NCBI RefSeq assembly: GCF_000504165.1
Contig: NZ_AYSE01000004.1
Coordinates: forward strand, 62,001-126,000
Direction of reading: 5' to 3'
Length of the DNA: 64,000 nucleotides
From: Bacillus sp. FJAT-14578
Lineage (GTDB): Bacteria; Bacillota; Bacilli; Bacillales; Bacillaceae_H
How positions within the stretch are numbered: position 1 is the first letter of the stretch; every line of letters starts with the position of its first letter. The notes beneath the pieces were generated by a model. It saw nothing but the letters and a program-made list of their open reading frames with translations. It ran no database searches and was not told where the DNA came from. The position numbers were made by a program, and so were the translations under genes. Below are positions 1-9,250 of this stretch, piece after piece.

Positions 1-32
1 CTTTTAAAGAAAAATCCCGATCTTGTTTGGTA

Positions 33-1637
33 TTAAAGGTTTTTGGATGAAATGTTTATTTTGGGCATTGTATAATCGCCAATAATCTTTATATTTTTTA
101 AATGAATATTCTCGATATCCTTACCAAATTGGATGCCTCCTGGTGAGGAGTTAATCATCGTAATATTTTGGAGGGCAACATTGTCGGCCCGATTATCTCC
201 GCTAAATACCTTAATATCTGCACCAGCCTTTTTAAAATTTAGAAGAGTTATGTTAGTAAGCGTTACATTCCTGGCTCGGTACTGAACAGCAATCATTGGA
301 TTTTCCTCATAATCATAATCAGGATCGCCGACCAGTACAAAGTTATTAATCACCACATTCCGATAAGCAGAAACGACCATTCCTCTAGGAGTAGAGCCCG
401 CATACAAACAGGTAAAGACAGGCCGAATAGCTACTAAATTGGATGCCCTGATGTTAAAAGCAGTTTTTGATTCAGGATCTGTGCTCTTATGATGACCAAT
501 ATGGCGAAAGTTAAAGGAACGATTATCATTTACAGAAAGATGCCCGATAATTTGAACGTCAGAAGCAGCTGATGAATTATGGTGGGCTTTGATTTCCACC
601 CCTCCAAAGCATCTGGCTGAGGAATTATTGACAAGCCAAACAAATCTGGAACCATCGTCCACTTCTATTCCATTGGAATTGGAAAACCTTTTTTTATGAG
701 CTCTTCCACTCGGGTCACACATATGAGAATTCGAAATAAAAATATAGTCGCTGTGATGAGTGGTAATGCCATCATCCCCAAAACCATATCCATTTAATTG
801 ATCGAGCCAAATGTATTTGCTGCCTCCCCGTGCACGAAAGCCGTCTCCTGAATAATCGTAAAGAGTGGAGGAAACATCGAAGCAATGCAGGCCTGGATTA
901 ATTCCTTCAACATTTTTAACCCAGCCGTATGTAACATGAGCGTAAGTCAGACAGCTCGAGTGGTTTCCCCAGGTAGCGGTTTTTTCCACGTTCCCTAATC
1001 TTTCCACGTTCCAATCCAGGCTCATTCCTTCAACATAAATATTCCGATTTCCTCTTCGGTGATGGCTGTTGGTAATCAGCCGTGTTCCTTTTGGAGCGTC
1101 ATCATGAAGCTTGATAATCGTCCTGCCTTTTCCTTCTCCGGCAAGAATGGTCCAGGAGGGGAGTCTTATTCCTCTTGTTATAAAGCGGCCTTCTGGAATC
1201 CTGACTTTAACGCGGCCGCGTCCAATCGCTTTTTTAAAAGCTTCTGTATCATCCGTTTTCCCATCGCCCACGGCTCCAAAATCAATGACATTCACTTCCC
1301 GATTAATGTAAGTTAAAAGTTTTTGATACTCTTCATCTAAAAGCCTCAACCACTCAGGATAAGCCCGTCCCTGTTCATCAAATAAAGTATCATATACTTT
1401 TCCGCTGTCTTTTTCAGAGGTAGCAAGAAAAACGCGAACAATGCCTGACACGGTTTTTTTTAGAAAACTGTCAAAGGTCATTTTTTCAACTGCTGTTTGA
1501 ACGGACTTTTTGCTGAAGTTGTTAAAAATTCTATCCCTTTCGCTCAAAACTTCTTTGGTTTTTGGGGCATCTTTTAAAAAATTATTGATGAAAGCTTCAT
1601 TTTTGCGGGGGTCATGTTTTTTATCTAGATAGATAAT
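33..1637 (-). CDS. Pectate-lyase-like right-handed beta-helix protein
   Basis: The protein carries the Pectate_lyase_3 signature near its first third (VIDFGAVGDGKTDDTEAF), followed by about 350 residues of short Asn- and Gly-rich repeats of the kind that form a right-handed beta-helix (many NV, NIT and NN turns). Such proteins are phage-tail-like or extracellular polysaccharide lyases or hydrolases; the substrate cannot be read here. The first conventional start is a TTG at 1547, but the frame stays open and protein-like for 30 more codons up to an ATT at 1635-1637. That ATT sits 6 bases after a strong GAGGTGA ribosome site (1644-1650), so I use it; TTG at 1547 is the conservative choice. No signal peptide is visible. 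It stands alone beside phage-like remnants, so a prophage tailspike origin is possible. Confidence 0.75.
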   Translation of the reverse strand: MIYLDKKHDPRKNEAFINNFLKDAPKTKEVLSERDRIFNNFSKKSVQTAVEKMTFDSFLKKTVSGIVRVFLATSEKDSGKVYDTLFDEQGRAYPEWLRLLDEEYQKLLTYINREVNVIDFGAVGDGKTDDTEAFKKAIGRGRVKVRIPEGRFITRGIRLPSWTILAGEGKGRTIIKLHDDAPKGTRLITNSHHRRGNRNIYVEGMSLDWNVERLGNVEKTATWGNHSSCLTYAHVTYGWVKNVEGINPGLHCFDVSSTLYDYSGDGFRARGGSKYIWLDQLNGYGFGDDGITTHHSDYIFISNSHMCDPSGRAHKKRFSNSNGIEVDDGSRFVWLVNNSSARCFGGVEIKAHHNSSAASDVQIIGHLSVNDNRSFNFRHIGHHKSTDPESKTAFNIRASNLVAIRPVFTCLYAGSTPRGMVVSAYRNVVINNFVLVGDPDYDYEENPMIAVQYRARNVTLTNITLLNFKKAGADIKVFSGDNRADNVALQNITMINSSPGGIQFGKDIENIHLKNIKIIGDYTMPKINISSKNL

Positions 1638-1769
1638 GTTAATTCACCTCACTCATCAACAAGTATATGTACATTTCCCTCATTTTACTGGGCGCAATCG
1701 TTACTAAAGTATGCTTCTGTCTGCCCCTTTATCCCGCATTAACGGGCAGTAAGACCCCCACTTTGATTT

Positions 1770-1786
1770 GGTGTCAGTCCCCCACT
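1770..1786. repeat. Family A repeat, half copy
   Basis: GGTGTCAGTCCCCCACT matches one arm of the hairpin repeat seen complete at 12856-12914. No good second arm follows. Coding-like sequence of a truncated gene begins directly after it. Confidence 0.55.
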
Positions 1787-1802
1787 AGGTTCGGCTCCTG
1801 TC

Positions 1803-1961
1803 CAAAAAAGTTATACAATTGATTTCAGCCAAGTAGATAAGCTTCTGGGGGGAAATACATTTTTTTTACCTGAAATGGCGGCAAAGGATAACATAAAGAC
1901 CTTTCAAGGAATAAAAGAATATTTTGAGCAGCTGAAGGTGGAGTTCGAGCGTGCCGATTGA
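1803..1961 (+). pseudogene. 3' remnant of an unrecognised gene
   Basis: An open frame beginning right after the repeat at 1770-1786 gives about 50 residues (including LLGGNTFFLPEMAAKDN and FQGIKEYFEQLKVEFERAD) ending at TGA 1959-1961. The composition looks like the C-terminus of a real charged helical protein, but there is no well-placed start or ribosome site. The internal ATG at 1875 is too far from the GGGGGG near 1850. It overlaps the start of the next small ORF by about 10 bases, as in a phage operon. I do not recognise the family. Confidence 0.4.
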
Positions 1962-2070
1962 TCATAGAAAATATAACGATGTATTTGTTACAGATATTGA
2001 TGATATCTACAAGATCATCCTGGAAGAAGAAGTTGTTTTTTTATATGATCGAAAAAGTTCATTTTTGTGA
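1951..2070 (+). CDS. Possible 39-residue protein upstream of the replication gene
   Basis: A GTG start at 1951 follows an AAGGTGGAG ribosome site (1935-1943) at good spacing and opens a 39-codon frame. The product is acidic (VTDIDDIYKIILEEEVVFLYDR). It overlaps the end of the preceding remnant and lies about 70 bases before the replication protein, as small phage genes often do. No domain is recognised. The length is too short to exclude chance. Confidence 0.4.
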   Translation: MPIDHRKYNDVFVTDIDDIYKIILEEEVVFLYDRKSSFL

Positions 2071-2142
2071 AATTAAACTCCCCCTAACGATTCTTTTTGA
2101 CTATTTAATAATAAAAGAGGATTGAAAAAGGGGATGCAAATA

Positions 2143-3129
2143 ATGAGTCGATTATTAGTAGAAGATAGACCAATCTTAATTCTTCCATCACTTGCCAAGG
2201 AAGTGGGACTGAATGAAGCGATTTTCCTCCAGCAGCTGCATTATTGGCTGCAGGAAAGCGGGCATGAATACTTTGGCCACAAATGGGTGTATAACACATA
2301 TGAGCAATGGCAGGTGCAGTTTCCATTTTGGTCGGTCAGCACGATTAGACGCATCATTGCAAAGCTTGAGAAGGATGGTTATATTATTTCTTCACGTTTT
2401 AATCGAATGAAAAGCGATCAAACAAAATGGTATCGAATCCATTACCTGAAAATGGAAATTTTTAGTGAGCAGCCTGTTCAACATGAGCAGAAGAACCGTT
2501 CAGATCGGGCAGATGACTTTTTCAAGATGGACAAACCAATACCAGAGACTACTACAGAGAAGACAAACACAGAAAAAGATGATGATGAAGGCGCGCGCCC
2601 ATCAACATTCGAACCAGTTGGTGTCAATAAAGAGATACAAACCAATACGGAGCCAGAGCAACATGACGATGCATCAAATCTGGAGCAGCTGTTTCTTCAG
2701 CGAAGAGGCCGTGGAATTCACCCAAGCGCGAAAGACCTCCAGGCCATTCAGGAAGTGGTACAAAGTGGAATCCCATTTGAAGAGGCTGCAAAATGGCTGA
2801 ACGAAGCATTTGACTTCTATGAGCCCAAATATTCGGGTGACAGGATCCACTCATTTGCGTATGTCAAGCAATACATTTTTCACCGGGCCTATTTGAAGCA
2901 GGAGCGTGAACAAGCGCGCCGGCACGGAATCGAACAAGGCCGCATCGACTTTAATCCTTCCCCGAAGCCCAAATACCGTGGCCGAACCGGAAGAAAAGAA
3001 ATGGTTCCAGATTGGCTCGATAAACAGCACCAACCCGAACAACAAGAACCCGCGCTATCTCAACCTGAAAGCAGTTTTGAGGAAGAGAAAGCGAAGCTTA
3101 TGGAGGAATTGGCGCAATACAAAAAATGA
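2143..3129 (+). CDS. Phage-type replication initiator, DnaD-like, winged-helix N-terminus
   Basis: The N-terminal 110 residues (MSRLLVEDRPILILPSLA..., then IFLQQLHYWL, WSVSTIRRIIAKLEKDGYI) match the winged-helix domain of phage and plasmid replication proteins often labelled DnaD-domain or replisome organiser. A low-complexity acidic linker (about residues 125-175) follows, then a helical segment (HPSAKDLQAIQEVVQSGIPFEEA) like a DnaD C-terminal domain, and a basic Pro/Gln-rich tail. ATG 2143 is chosen because AAAAAGGGG ends 9 bases before it; ATG 2134 and TTG 2122 lie too close to their sites. No DnaC-like loader follows, so this may be a prophage relic. The role would be loading the replicative helicase at a phage origin (family knowledge). 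Confidence 0.7.
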   Translation: MSRLLVEDRPILILPSLAKEVGLNEAIFLQQLHYWLQESGHEYFGHKWVYNTYEQWQVQFPFWSVSTIRRIIAKLEKDGYIISSRFNRMKSDQTKWYRIHYLKMEIFSEQPVQHEQKNRSDRADDFFKMDKPIPETTTEKTNTEKDDDEGARPSTFEPVGVNKEIQTNTEPEQHDDASNLEQLFLQRRGRGIHPSAKDLQAIQEVVQSGIPFEEAAKWLNEAFDFYEPKYSGDRIHSFAYVKQYIFHRAYLKQEREQARRHGIEQGRIDFNPSPKPKYRGRTGRKEMVPDWLDKQHQPEQQEPALSQPESSFEEEKAKLMEELAQYKK

Positions 3130-3354
3130 AGGAGGGTTGGTGGATTTATTCATCAGTGAAAAAACAAAACTATGTTCTAAATGAATAAAATAGAAAGTAA
3201 TTGTCTATAGAATGAAATAATAAAAAAGATTTGTACTTCATGATGGCTCGGATTGCGGATACTTTCAAGTGCTTCGTGACCTTTTTAGGATATAATGATA
3301 AGTATTCGTTGAATGAACTCCCGATGGATTAGACCGAAGAATCGGAAGTCTGCG

Positions 3355-3412
3355 ATCAGCCCCGCACGGAGTTAAATGATGAACACGGCGGGGGACTGAC
3401 ACCGTTTTTTTT
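3355..3412 (+). repeat. Family A hairpin repeat, terminator-like
   Basis: CAGCCCCGC and GCGGGGGACTG form a stem followed by ACACCG and a run of eight T. The right arm matches that at 12890-12914. It could end transcription of the replication gene. The rest of the 390-base gap before the SLH gene shows no gene. Confidence 0.65.
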
Positions 3413-3565
3413 CGATTTTAATCCTTGTTGGAGTTGGTTAGTATTTCCTTTTGTGTTATTTAAAGATAGTTTTGGAAGTGAAAATAAAATAGTCAAATCA
3501 CTAGCTAGTCATTATAATTGTATTGGCTTGAAAAATATACAGTTATAACAAAGGGGACAATAAGA

Positions 3566-4252
3566 TTGAAGCTAAAGATTTTCTCAGCTATTGTTGCGCT
3601 AACAACTTTACTAGCATTTAGTACAAATATATACGCTCATCCTGGGAGATTAGATCAGAACGGTGGGCATAATTGTTCAGAAGCATCTAAAGCAAAAGGA
3701 TTGTGCGACGGTTATCATTATCATAATTTTAAAGATGTGCCAGCTGCTTTTTGGGCTAAAAAAGAAATTGAGTACTTAAGTTATACGAGCATTATTAAGG
3801 GCTATCCAGATGGTACATTTAAACCGAATCATAATGTAACACGAATACAAGCAGCAACCATGATTGTACGAGCTTTGAATTTAGATACTAAAAACAGACC
3901 TGATCCAAAATTAGCAGATGTAAAGAAAGGTCAGTATGGTTACGACGTAATCGCAACTGTTATTGCTGAAGGCATTTTTCCTAAAGAAGCTAAGTTTAGA
4001 CCGCATGAAGGATTAAAACGTGGGGAAATGGCATACGTGTTAACACATTCTTATGATTTAACGGGCACTTATCATGGTCAAATTAAAGACGTTTCCGGGT
4101 CATTGTTAACGGATGTTAAAGCATTAGCAGGAAACGGCATTACAAATATTTATCCGGATGGAACATACAGACCTTATAACGTTGTAAATAGAGGTCAATT
4201 TTCTACATTTTTAGCTAGAGTGATTGATCCAAATTTTAGAGTTACCAACTGA
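3566..4252 (+). CDS. Secreted YHYH-domain protein with three S-layer homology domains
   Basis: The start is TTG 3566, placed about 10 bases after AAAGGGG. Residues 1-24 form a signal peptide (MKLKIFSAIVALTTLLAFST... ending near YA). A short YHYH-type module follows (HPGRLDQNGGHNC...GYHYHN) with paired Cys and His. Three SLH domains then start near residues 55, 110 and 175, each with an FKDV/LADV/IKDV opening and the second repeat YPDGTFKP or YPDGTYRP. SLH domains anchor proteins non-covalently to pyruvylated wall polysaccharide, so this should be a cell-surface protein. YHYH modules often occur beside nuclease or metal-binding domains, but no catalytic domain is present here. A terminator at 4291-4325 follows. 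Confidence 0.8.
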   Translation: MKLKIFSAIVALTTLLAFSTNIYAHPGRLDQNGGHNCSEASKAKGLCDGYHYHNFKDVPAAFWAKKEIEYLSYTSIIKGYPDGTFKPNHNVTRIQAATMIVRALNLDTKNRPDPKLADVKKGQYGYDVIATVIAEGIFPKEAKFRPHEGLKRGEMAYVLTHSYDLTGTYHGQIKDVSGSLLTDVKALAGNGITNIYPDGTYRPYNVVNRGQFSTFLARVIDPNFRVTN

Positions 4253-4290
4253 GAAGTCTAGTATAAATGATTTCTTATACAAATAGTGAA

Positions 4291-4325
4291 ACCTCACTTC
4301 CTTAAGACAAGGGAGTGGGTTTTTT
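4291..4325 (+). terminator. Rho-independent terminator after SLH gene
   Basis: CTCACTTCCTT pairs with AAGGGAGTGGG around a 5-base loop and is followed by seven T. Confidence 0.8.
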
Positions 4326-4504
4326 CGTATTTTTACGGTAATCATCCACGGCCTCCAACATGATGTTTAAGTGTGGGTATCACCAATCACCGCTCAATCA
4401 AAATAGCTTATATAAATTCGTCAAAAGGTTTTAGTGTTTCGTGATCAAAGAGGCTGGAAGAAGTATTATCGTGAAAAGGACTTGGCTATTTCAATTTTGG
4501 TTAA

Positions 4505-4530
4505 GGTGCCAGTCTCTCACTAAGTTAGTA
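4505..4530. repeat. Family A repeat, degenerate half copy
   Basis: AAGGTGCCAGTCTCTCACTA resembles the left arm of the repeat at 12856, with decay in the C run. The 350-base gap around it (4330-4700) holds no gene I can support. Confidence 0.45.
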
Positions 4531-4707
4531 TTTCATCTTGTTAATATTTTAATTTAGTGGAAATACTGGTCAATACAATCCGGAGAGCCTTAGTATACAG
4601 AATGCTTTTCTTGTGTCGATAAAAATAATGGTAATTAAGAATTATAAATCCTTCATATCCCATATTATGCTAATATGGTATTTGTGAGTTTGAAAGAGGT
4701 GAAGGAA

Positions 4708-7700
4708 ATGGAACAAGGGAATGCACAGGTTTCACGCATTTTCGAGTATTTGTTGGCAGTTAAAAATTTAAATGAAAAAATCATTCGAAATATAAGTGAA
4801 TATGAAAAAGTTTGGTGGGAACATGATCTCCCTATAGCAGAAGGGTGTTATCTATTCGGAAACGGTACAAATCAAGATGCTTGGCTGGAAGTACATAAGC
4901 AAGAAATCCCAACTAAGCCTGGGTTGCCAACTATTTTACAAAGTTGGGTGAAACAATGGGGAAATCCTGATCAAATGCCGGAAGTGATTTCAACTCGTTC
5001 ATTAGGAAAGGATGAGGAAGGTAAAGAGGTATTTGAACAATTTGAAGAGGATAAGGAACGCGTTTCTTCATATAATGAGTGGATTGAACTAACGTGGAAA
5101 CCTTGGGCGGAAATAGCGTCCCCTAAAGTGAAAATCCAAACACTTTATACAGAGCTATTTGCTCTTCATCAACGCTTTCAACGTGAAGGAGATAATTTGG
5201 AGCTTGCATGGGGACATGGCTTTCTTCAATGGTTTGTTCAAAATGAACTTATCGGCAGACATTTGCTGATAACTCGTCTAGAGTTGTCATTTGATGCAAA
5301 AAAAGGGATTTTCTCTATTCTTCCAACGAGTAAAGGTACGGTTCTAGAAGCGGATATGCTACAAAATATTGACTTTCCTAATGCTTCTAGGCTAACGCAA
5401 ATGGAAAATCAGTTATCTAATCTTGATTTTTCTCCTGAACAAGAAGAAATTATTCAACCTTTATTAAAAGAAATTGCCTTTACTATTAGCCCAAATGGTT
5501 CTTATCAAGAGAAGATGTTACAAAAGAAATCGGAGCTTAACAATCCTGTCATCAGCTTTTCATCTGCTCTACTCTTACGGCAAGGAAACACAAGACTGTG
5601 GCAAAGGGAATTAACTAATGCCGTTGAAAAAATTAAAGAAGGATATCGCATACCGGAAACGATTCAGTCTTTAATCAGCACAAGCTCATCGTCAGCAGAA
5701 GCCGGCACAGAAAATCAATCAGGTTCCATGTCTGAACAATGGACGGGTGTGGGCGAAGATTTGTTGTTTCCATTACCAACGAATAGTGAACAGAAACTGA
5801 TTGCACAGAAGCTAGCAAATAATCCGGGTGTTGTGGTGCAAGGACCTCCTGGAACAGGAAAAAGTCATACGATTGCGAATCTCATCTCCCATCTGTTAGC
5901 ACATGGAAAGCGAATTCTTGTCACGAGTGAAAAAGAACGTGCTTTACAAGTATTACGTGATAAAATTCCTCAAGAAATACGTGCGTTGTGTGTAAGTGTG
6001 CTTGGCGGAGATTCTAAATCGGTGAAAGAAATTGAGGATTCTGTGAAACAAATCGCGGAGAATTTAGATTCAAAGCAGCCCGAATTGCTTCAAAAAAATA
6101 TTGACAGATTGCGTAAAGAGTTTGATTTAACGAGAAGAAACATAGCTAAATATAAGGCGCTTATTAATCAGACAGCCCAGCAAGAGAATTTAGAAGCTGA
6201 GATTGAAGGTGAGAAGTTTACACCGCTTGAAGGAGCAAAATACGTCGCTAGTCATATTAATCATAATTGGCTGCCAGATCACATTGATATGAATATGACG
6301 ATGCCGCTAACTGAAAAAGAAATGAAGCAATTTTTCGAGCTGTTAAATTTGTTAACGGATGAAGATATTCAAAGTCTTGAAATGGTTTTTCCGTCGTCTG
6401 AGAACTTGCCTTCTTACATGGACTTAAAAGAAAGGTTTGAAGAATTAGCAAAGTTGGAGTTGCAGATAAAGGAAAGAGAGAAATTCGTTACAGGATGGAA
6501 TCTGAATAATATCAGCAACTTAAATATAAAGGAAATGCAGGATGCAACTGAAAAGTCTGTGGCTATACTCACAGATATGAAACAAGAAATATGGTTAAAT
6601 ACCATTTTAGAGGAAAGCTTAAGCGACCCAGAGCGAAAACAATATTGGGAAGACATTGTCTCTGAAATTGAAGAGCGGGTAAAGCACATTCAATCACTGT
6701 ATAATCAGTTGCTTGAGCACGAGGTCAATATCCCTGAAAACAAGCATTTAACGACATTGAAAGAAGAGCTCCTAGTCATTAAAGAGCGACTCGCACAAAG
6801 TAAGTCGATTGGCTGGATGTTTAAAAATATAATCGGAAGAAAGTATACAGAGACATTAGAAAACTGTAAAGTCGATAATTTACCGATTCGAAACGTGGAA
6901 GATGTTAATATCCTTATCAACTACATCGAACAACAAGAGCTAAAAGAAAAGCTCACGTTAAAGTGGAACCGAATTATGGAAGAACTTGAAGGTCCTGTCG
7001 TTAAGGCAGATCAAGCTCGTTTTGCTGTGAAGATGCAAGAGTTGTTAAGAAAGTTGAATACGGCGATAGGGTGGAAAGAAAATCTTGCGAAAATCAACGA
7101 ATACAGCCACGAACTAGGGGTTCCAGGTTCTTATGACTGGTCAAGTGTTGATTTTTTACAGTCTCTCGTAAAAGGGATGGAGACGCTGCAAGTTCATCAA
7201 CAATGGCAATCTTCGTATGTGTTGGTGGAACAAACACAACACTATTTAAAAAACGGAGTAACACAATCTTCACATCCCTACTGGACAATGATGCTAGAAG
7301 AATTAAATCATCGAAACGTGGAACAGTGGAAAGAACGATATGAAGACATTAAAAGATTAGAAAGTTTGCGCGAACCGTATAAAGTGTTTCAGGAATTAAA
7401 AGATCGTATGTTGACGGTACTGCCGAAATGGACACAGCATCTATTAACAGCCCGGACAAGTCACGAAACGGTGAGCATGCCAGAAGATTTTCAACAGGCA
7501 TGGATGGCTAAAAAAGTGGACACTTGGTTGAGGGCGCTTCATGCTGAAAAAAGCATGGAAGAACTGGAAGCAGCGTTGCAACTAGAAGTGGAGAATGAGA
7601 AAAAATTAATTAAAGAACTTGTAGCAGAATCAACATGGAAAGAGCAAATTGAGCGTACAACGAAAGCTCAAAAGGCAAGCTTGTTTGCCTGGATGAAAAC

Positions 7701-9084
7701 GATTCAGCGTATTGGAAAAGGAACAGGAAAATATGCGAATGCATATCGCAAACAAGCAAGTCAGGAAATGAAAATAGCACGTGATGCCATTCCGGTTTGG
7801 ATCATGCCAATTAATCGTGTTATTGAAAATATTGAGCTGACGAATGAATTGTTTGATGTTGTGATTGTCGATGAAAGTAGTCAGAGTGATTTATTCTCAT
7901 TAAGTGCGCTATTAAGAGCGAAAAAAGCGGTCATTGTTGGTGATGATAACCAAATTAGCCCTGAAAGCGTGGGAACAGATATTAGCGAAGTTCATCAATT
8001 AATTGATAAGTATTTATTTGATATTCCAAATGCAAAACAGTTCGAGATGAAAACGAGTTTATATGATACAGCCATTCGTGTTTTTGACAGCAAAATTATC
8101 TTAAAAGAACACTTCCGCTGTGTTCCTGAAATTATTCAATTTAGCAACGATTTAATGTATGGAGGTCTCATTGATCCGCTTCGTTTGCCTAATGAAAGCG
8201 ACATGCTGCATCCGCCGGTTCAAGCAATAAGAGTGCTGGAAGGATACCGTAAAGAAAATACATCCAAAGCTATTAACGAACCAGAAGCAGAGGCGATTGT
8301 AGAGCACATTGCCAAATGTTGCGAAGACACTAAATATCAAGGTAAAACAATAGGAGTCATTTCTTTACAAGGTCATGATCAAGCACGTGTTATTGAAAAT
8401 ATGCTTCGTGAGCGAATCGGTGAGGAAGAGATGATTAACCGTAATATTATTTGCGGAGATTCGTACTCGTTCCAGGGAGATGAACGCGATGTGATTTTCT
8501 TATCCATGGTGACTGCCTCGAATGTTCGATTCGGTTCACTTGTAAAGCGTTCAGATTATCAACGGTTTAACGTTGCGGCAAGCCGTGCCCGTGATCAAAT
8601 GTTTCTCTTCCATTCAGTCGACTTAAACGAATTAAATCCAGACTGCGCCCGCTTCAGGCTACTTCAATATTGCTTAAATCCTTATCGTGTTCAATTAGAA
8701 CTCGAAAAGGCAGAGGAGGAGTTTGACTCCGATTTCGAACGTGAAGTCTTTAAGTTGATTGCGGCAAGAGGCTACCGTGTTATCCCACAAGTCAAAGTTG
8801 GAACAGTAGGGAAACGAATCGACTTAGTGGTAGAGGGTATGCGGAGTCGCCTAGCGGTTGAATGTGATGGAGATCGTTGGCATGGACTTGACAAATGGGA
8901 AGAAGATATGGATCGTCAGCGAGTTTTAGAACGTGTAGGTTGGACATTCTGGCGTGTTAGAGGAAGTGAATTTTATCAAGATCCACACAAAGCAATGAGT
9001 TCTCTTTGGAAAAAGCTTGATGAAATGAATATCCAGCCCGTTACTTATGATAACAACCAAAAAAGTATTGAGCTGAAAGTATAA
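4708..9084 (+). CDS. SF1 helicase with C-terminal MTES_1575/Vsr-like endonuclease (Hhe-like)
   Basis: This 1458-residue protein is a UvrD/Upf1-type SF1 ATPase. Walker A GPPGTGKS lies near residue 380, Walker B VIVDESSQ near 1052, a FQGDERDVIFLS motif near 1258 and the arginine-finger motif NVAASRARD near 1288. Between Walker A and B is a 600-residue alpha-helical, coiled-coil-rich insert. The last 110 residues form a PD-(D/E)XK-type nuclease (RIDLVVEG...LAVECDGDRWHG...DRQRVLERVGW) of the MTES_1575/Vsr-like group. DUF4011-helicase-Vsr proteins are known as single-gene antiphage systems (Hhe); the N-terminus here is similar in layout, but I cannot confirm DUF4011. Start ATG 4708 follows GAGGTGAAGG; ATG 4675 has no site. 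It stands alone, ended by a family A hairpin. A decayed second C-terminus lies at 20290-20420. Confidence 0.8.
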   Translation: MEQGNAQVSRIFEYLLAVKNLNEKIIRNISEYEKVWWEHDLPIAEGCYLFGNGTNQDAWLEVHKQEIPTKPGLPTILQSWVKQWGNPDQMPEVISTRSLGKDEEGKEVFEQFEEDKERVSSYNEWIELTWKPWAEIASPKVKIQTLYTELFALHQRFQREGDNLELAWGHGFLQWFVQNELIGRHLLITRLELSFDAKKGIFSILPTSKGTVLEADMLQNIDFPNASRLTQMENQLSNLDFSPEQEEIIQPLLKEIAFTISPNGSYQEKMLQKKSELNNPVISFSSALLLRQGNTRLWQRELTNAVEKIKEGYRIPETIQSLISTSSSSAEAGTENQSGSMSEQWTGVGEDLLFPLPTNSEQKLIAQKLANNPGVVVQGPPGTGKSHTIANLISHLLAHGKRILVTSEKERALQVLRDKIPQEIRALCVSVLGGDSKSVKEIEDSVKQIAENLDSKQPELLQKNIDRLRKEFDLTRRNIAKYKALINQTAQQENLEAEIEGEKFTPLEGAKYVASHINHNWLPDHIDMNMTMPLTEKEMKQFFELLNLLTDEDIQSLEMVFPSSENLPSYMDLKERFEELAKLELQIKEREKFVTGWNLNNISNLNIKEMQDATEKSVAILTDMKQEIWLNTILEESLSDPERKQYWEDIVSEIEERVKHIQSLYNQLLEHEVNIPENKHLTTLKEELLVIKERLAQSKSIGWMFKNIIGRKYTETLENCKVDNLPIRNVEDVNILINYIEQQELKEKLTLKWNRIMEELEGPVVKADQARFAVKMQELLRKLNTAIGWKENLAKINEYSHELGVPGSYDWSSVDFLQSLVKGMETLQVHQQWQSSYVLVEQTQHYLKNGVTQSSHPYWTMMLEELNHRNVEQWKERYEDIKRLESLREPYKVFQELKDRMLTVLPKWTQHLLTARTSHETVSMPEDFQQAWMAKKVDTWLRALHAEKSMEELEAALQLEVENEKKLIKELVAESTWKEQIERTTKAQKASLFAWMKTIQRIGKGTGKYANAYRKQASQEMKIARDAIPVWIMPINRVIENIELTNELFDVVIVDESSQSDLFSLSALLRAKKAVIVGDDNQISPESVGTDISEVHQLIDKYLFDIPNAKQFEMKTSLYDTAIRVFDSKIILKEHFRCVPEIIQFSNDLMYGGLIDPLRLPNESDMLHPPVQAIRVLEGYRKENTSKAINEPEAEAIVEHIAKCCEDTKYQGKTIGVISLQGHDQARVIENMLRERIGEEEMINRNIICGDSYSFQGDERDVIFLSMVTASNVRFGSLVKRSDYQRFNVAASRARDQMFLFHSVDLNELNPDCARFRLLQYCLNPYRVQLELEKAEEEFDSDFEREVFKLIAARGYRVIPQVKVGTVGKRIDLVVEGMRSRLAVECDGDRWHGLDKWEEDMDRQRVLERVGWTFWRVRGSEFYQDPHKAMSSLWKKLDEMNIQPVTYDNNQKSIELKV

Positions 9085-9101
9085 TATAAGAACAGAAATT
9101 T

Positions 9102-9158
9102 AGGGGCAGTTCCCCGCTAAGTTAAAGAATTAGCACAGTGGGAACTGGCTCTTTTTCT
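9102..9158 (+). repeat. Family A hairpin repeat acting as terminator
   Basis: GGGGCAGTTCCCCGCT pairs with AGTGGGAACTGGCTC, followed by five T, 20 bases after the helicase-nuclease stop. The arms have diverged from other copies in a compensating way, so the hairpin is kept. Confidence 0.65.
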
Positions 9159-9194
9159 ATAATAAAGAGAAATCTTTAGGGACTTGCGATATTA

Positions 9195-9250
9195 CCATAA
9201 TTGATTATAAATTTGAACACCTTAAAAAACCTGTCTAGTTTAGGGTTGAC
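9195..9250 (+). pseudogene. Relic of an IS3-family transposase end
   Basis: The plus strand reads IDYKFEHLKKPV-stop and then CTGTCTAGTTTAGGGTTGAC. This matches the last residues (IDYRLEHLKKSV-stop) and the terminal inverted repeat of the IS3 element at 18993-20199, in opposite orientation. Only about 55 bases survive. The rest of the 580-base gap before the next gene holds no other gene. Confidence 0.7.
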
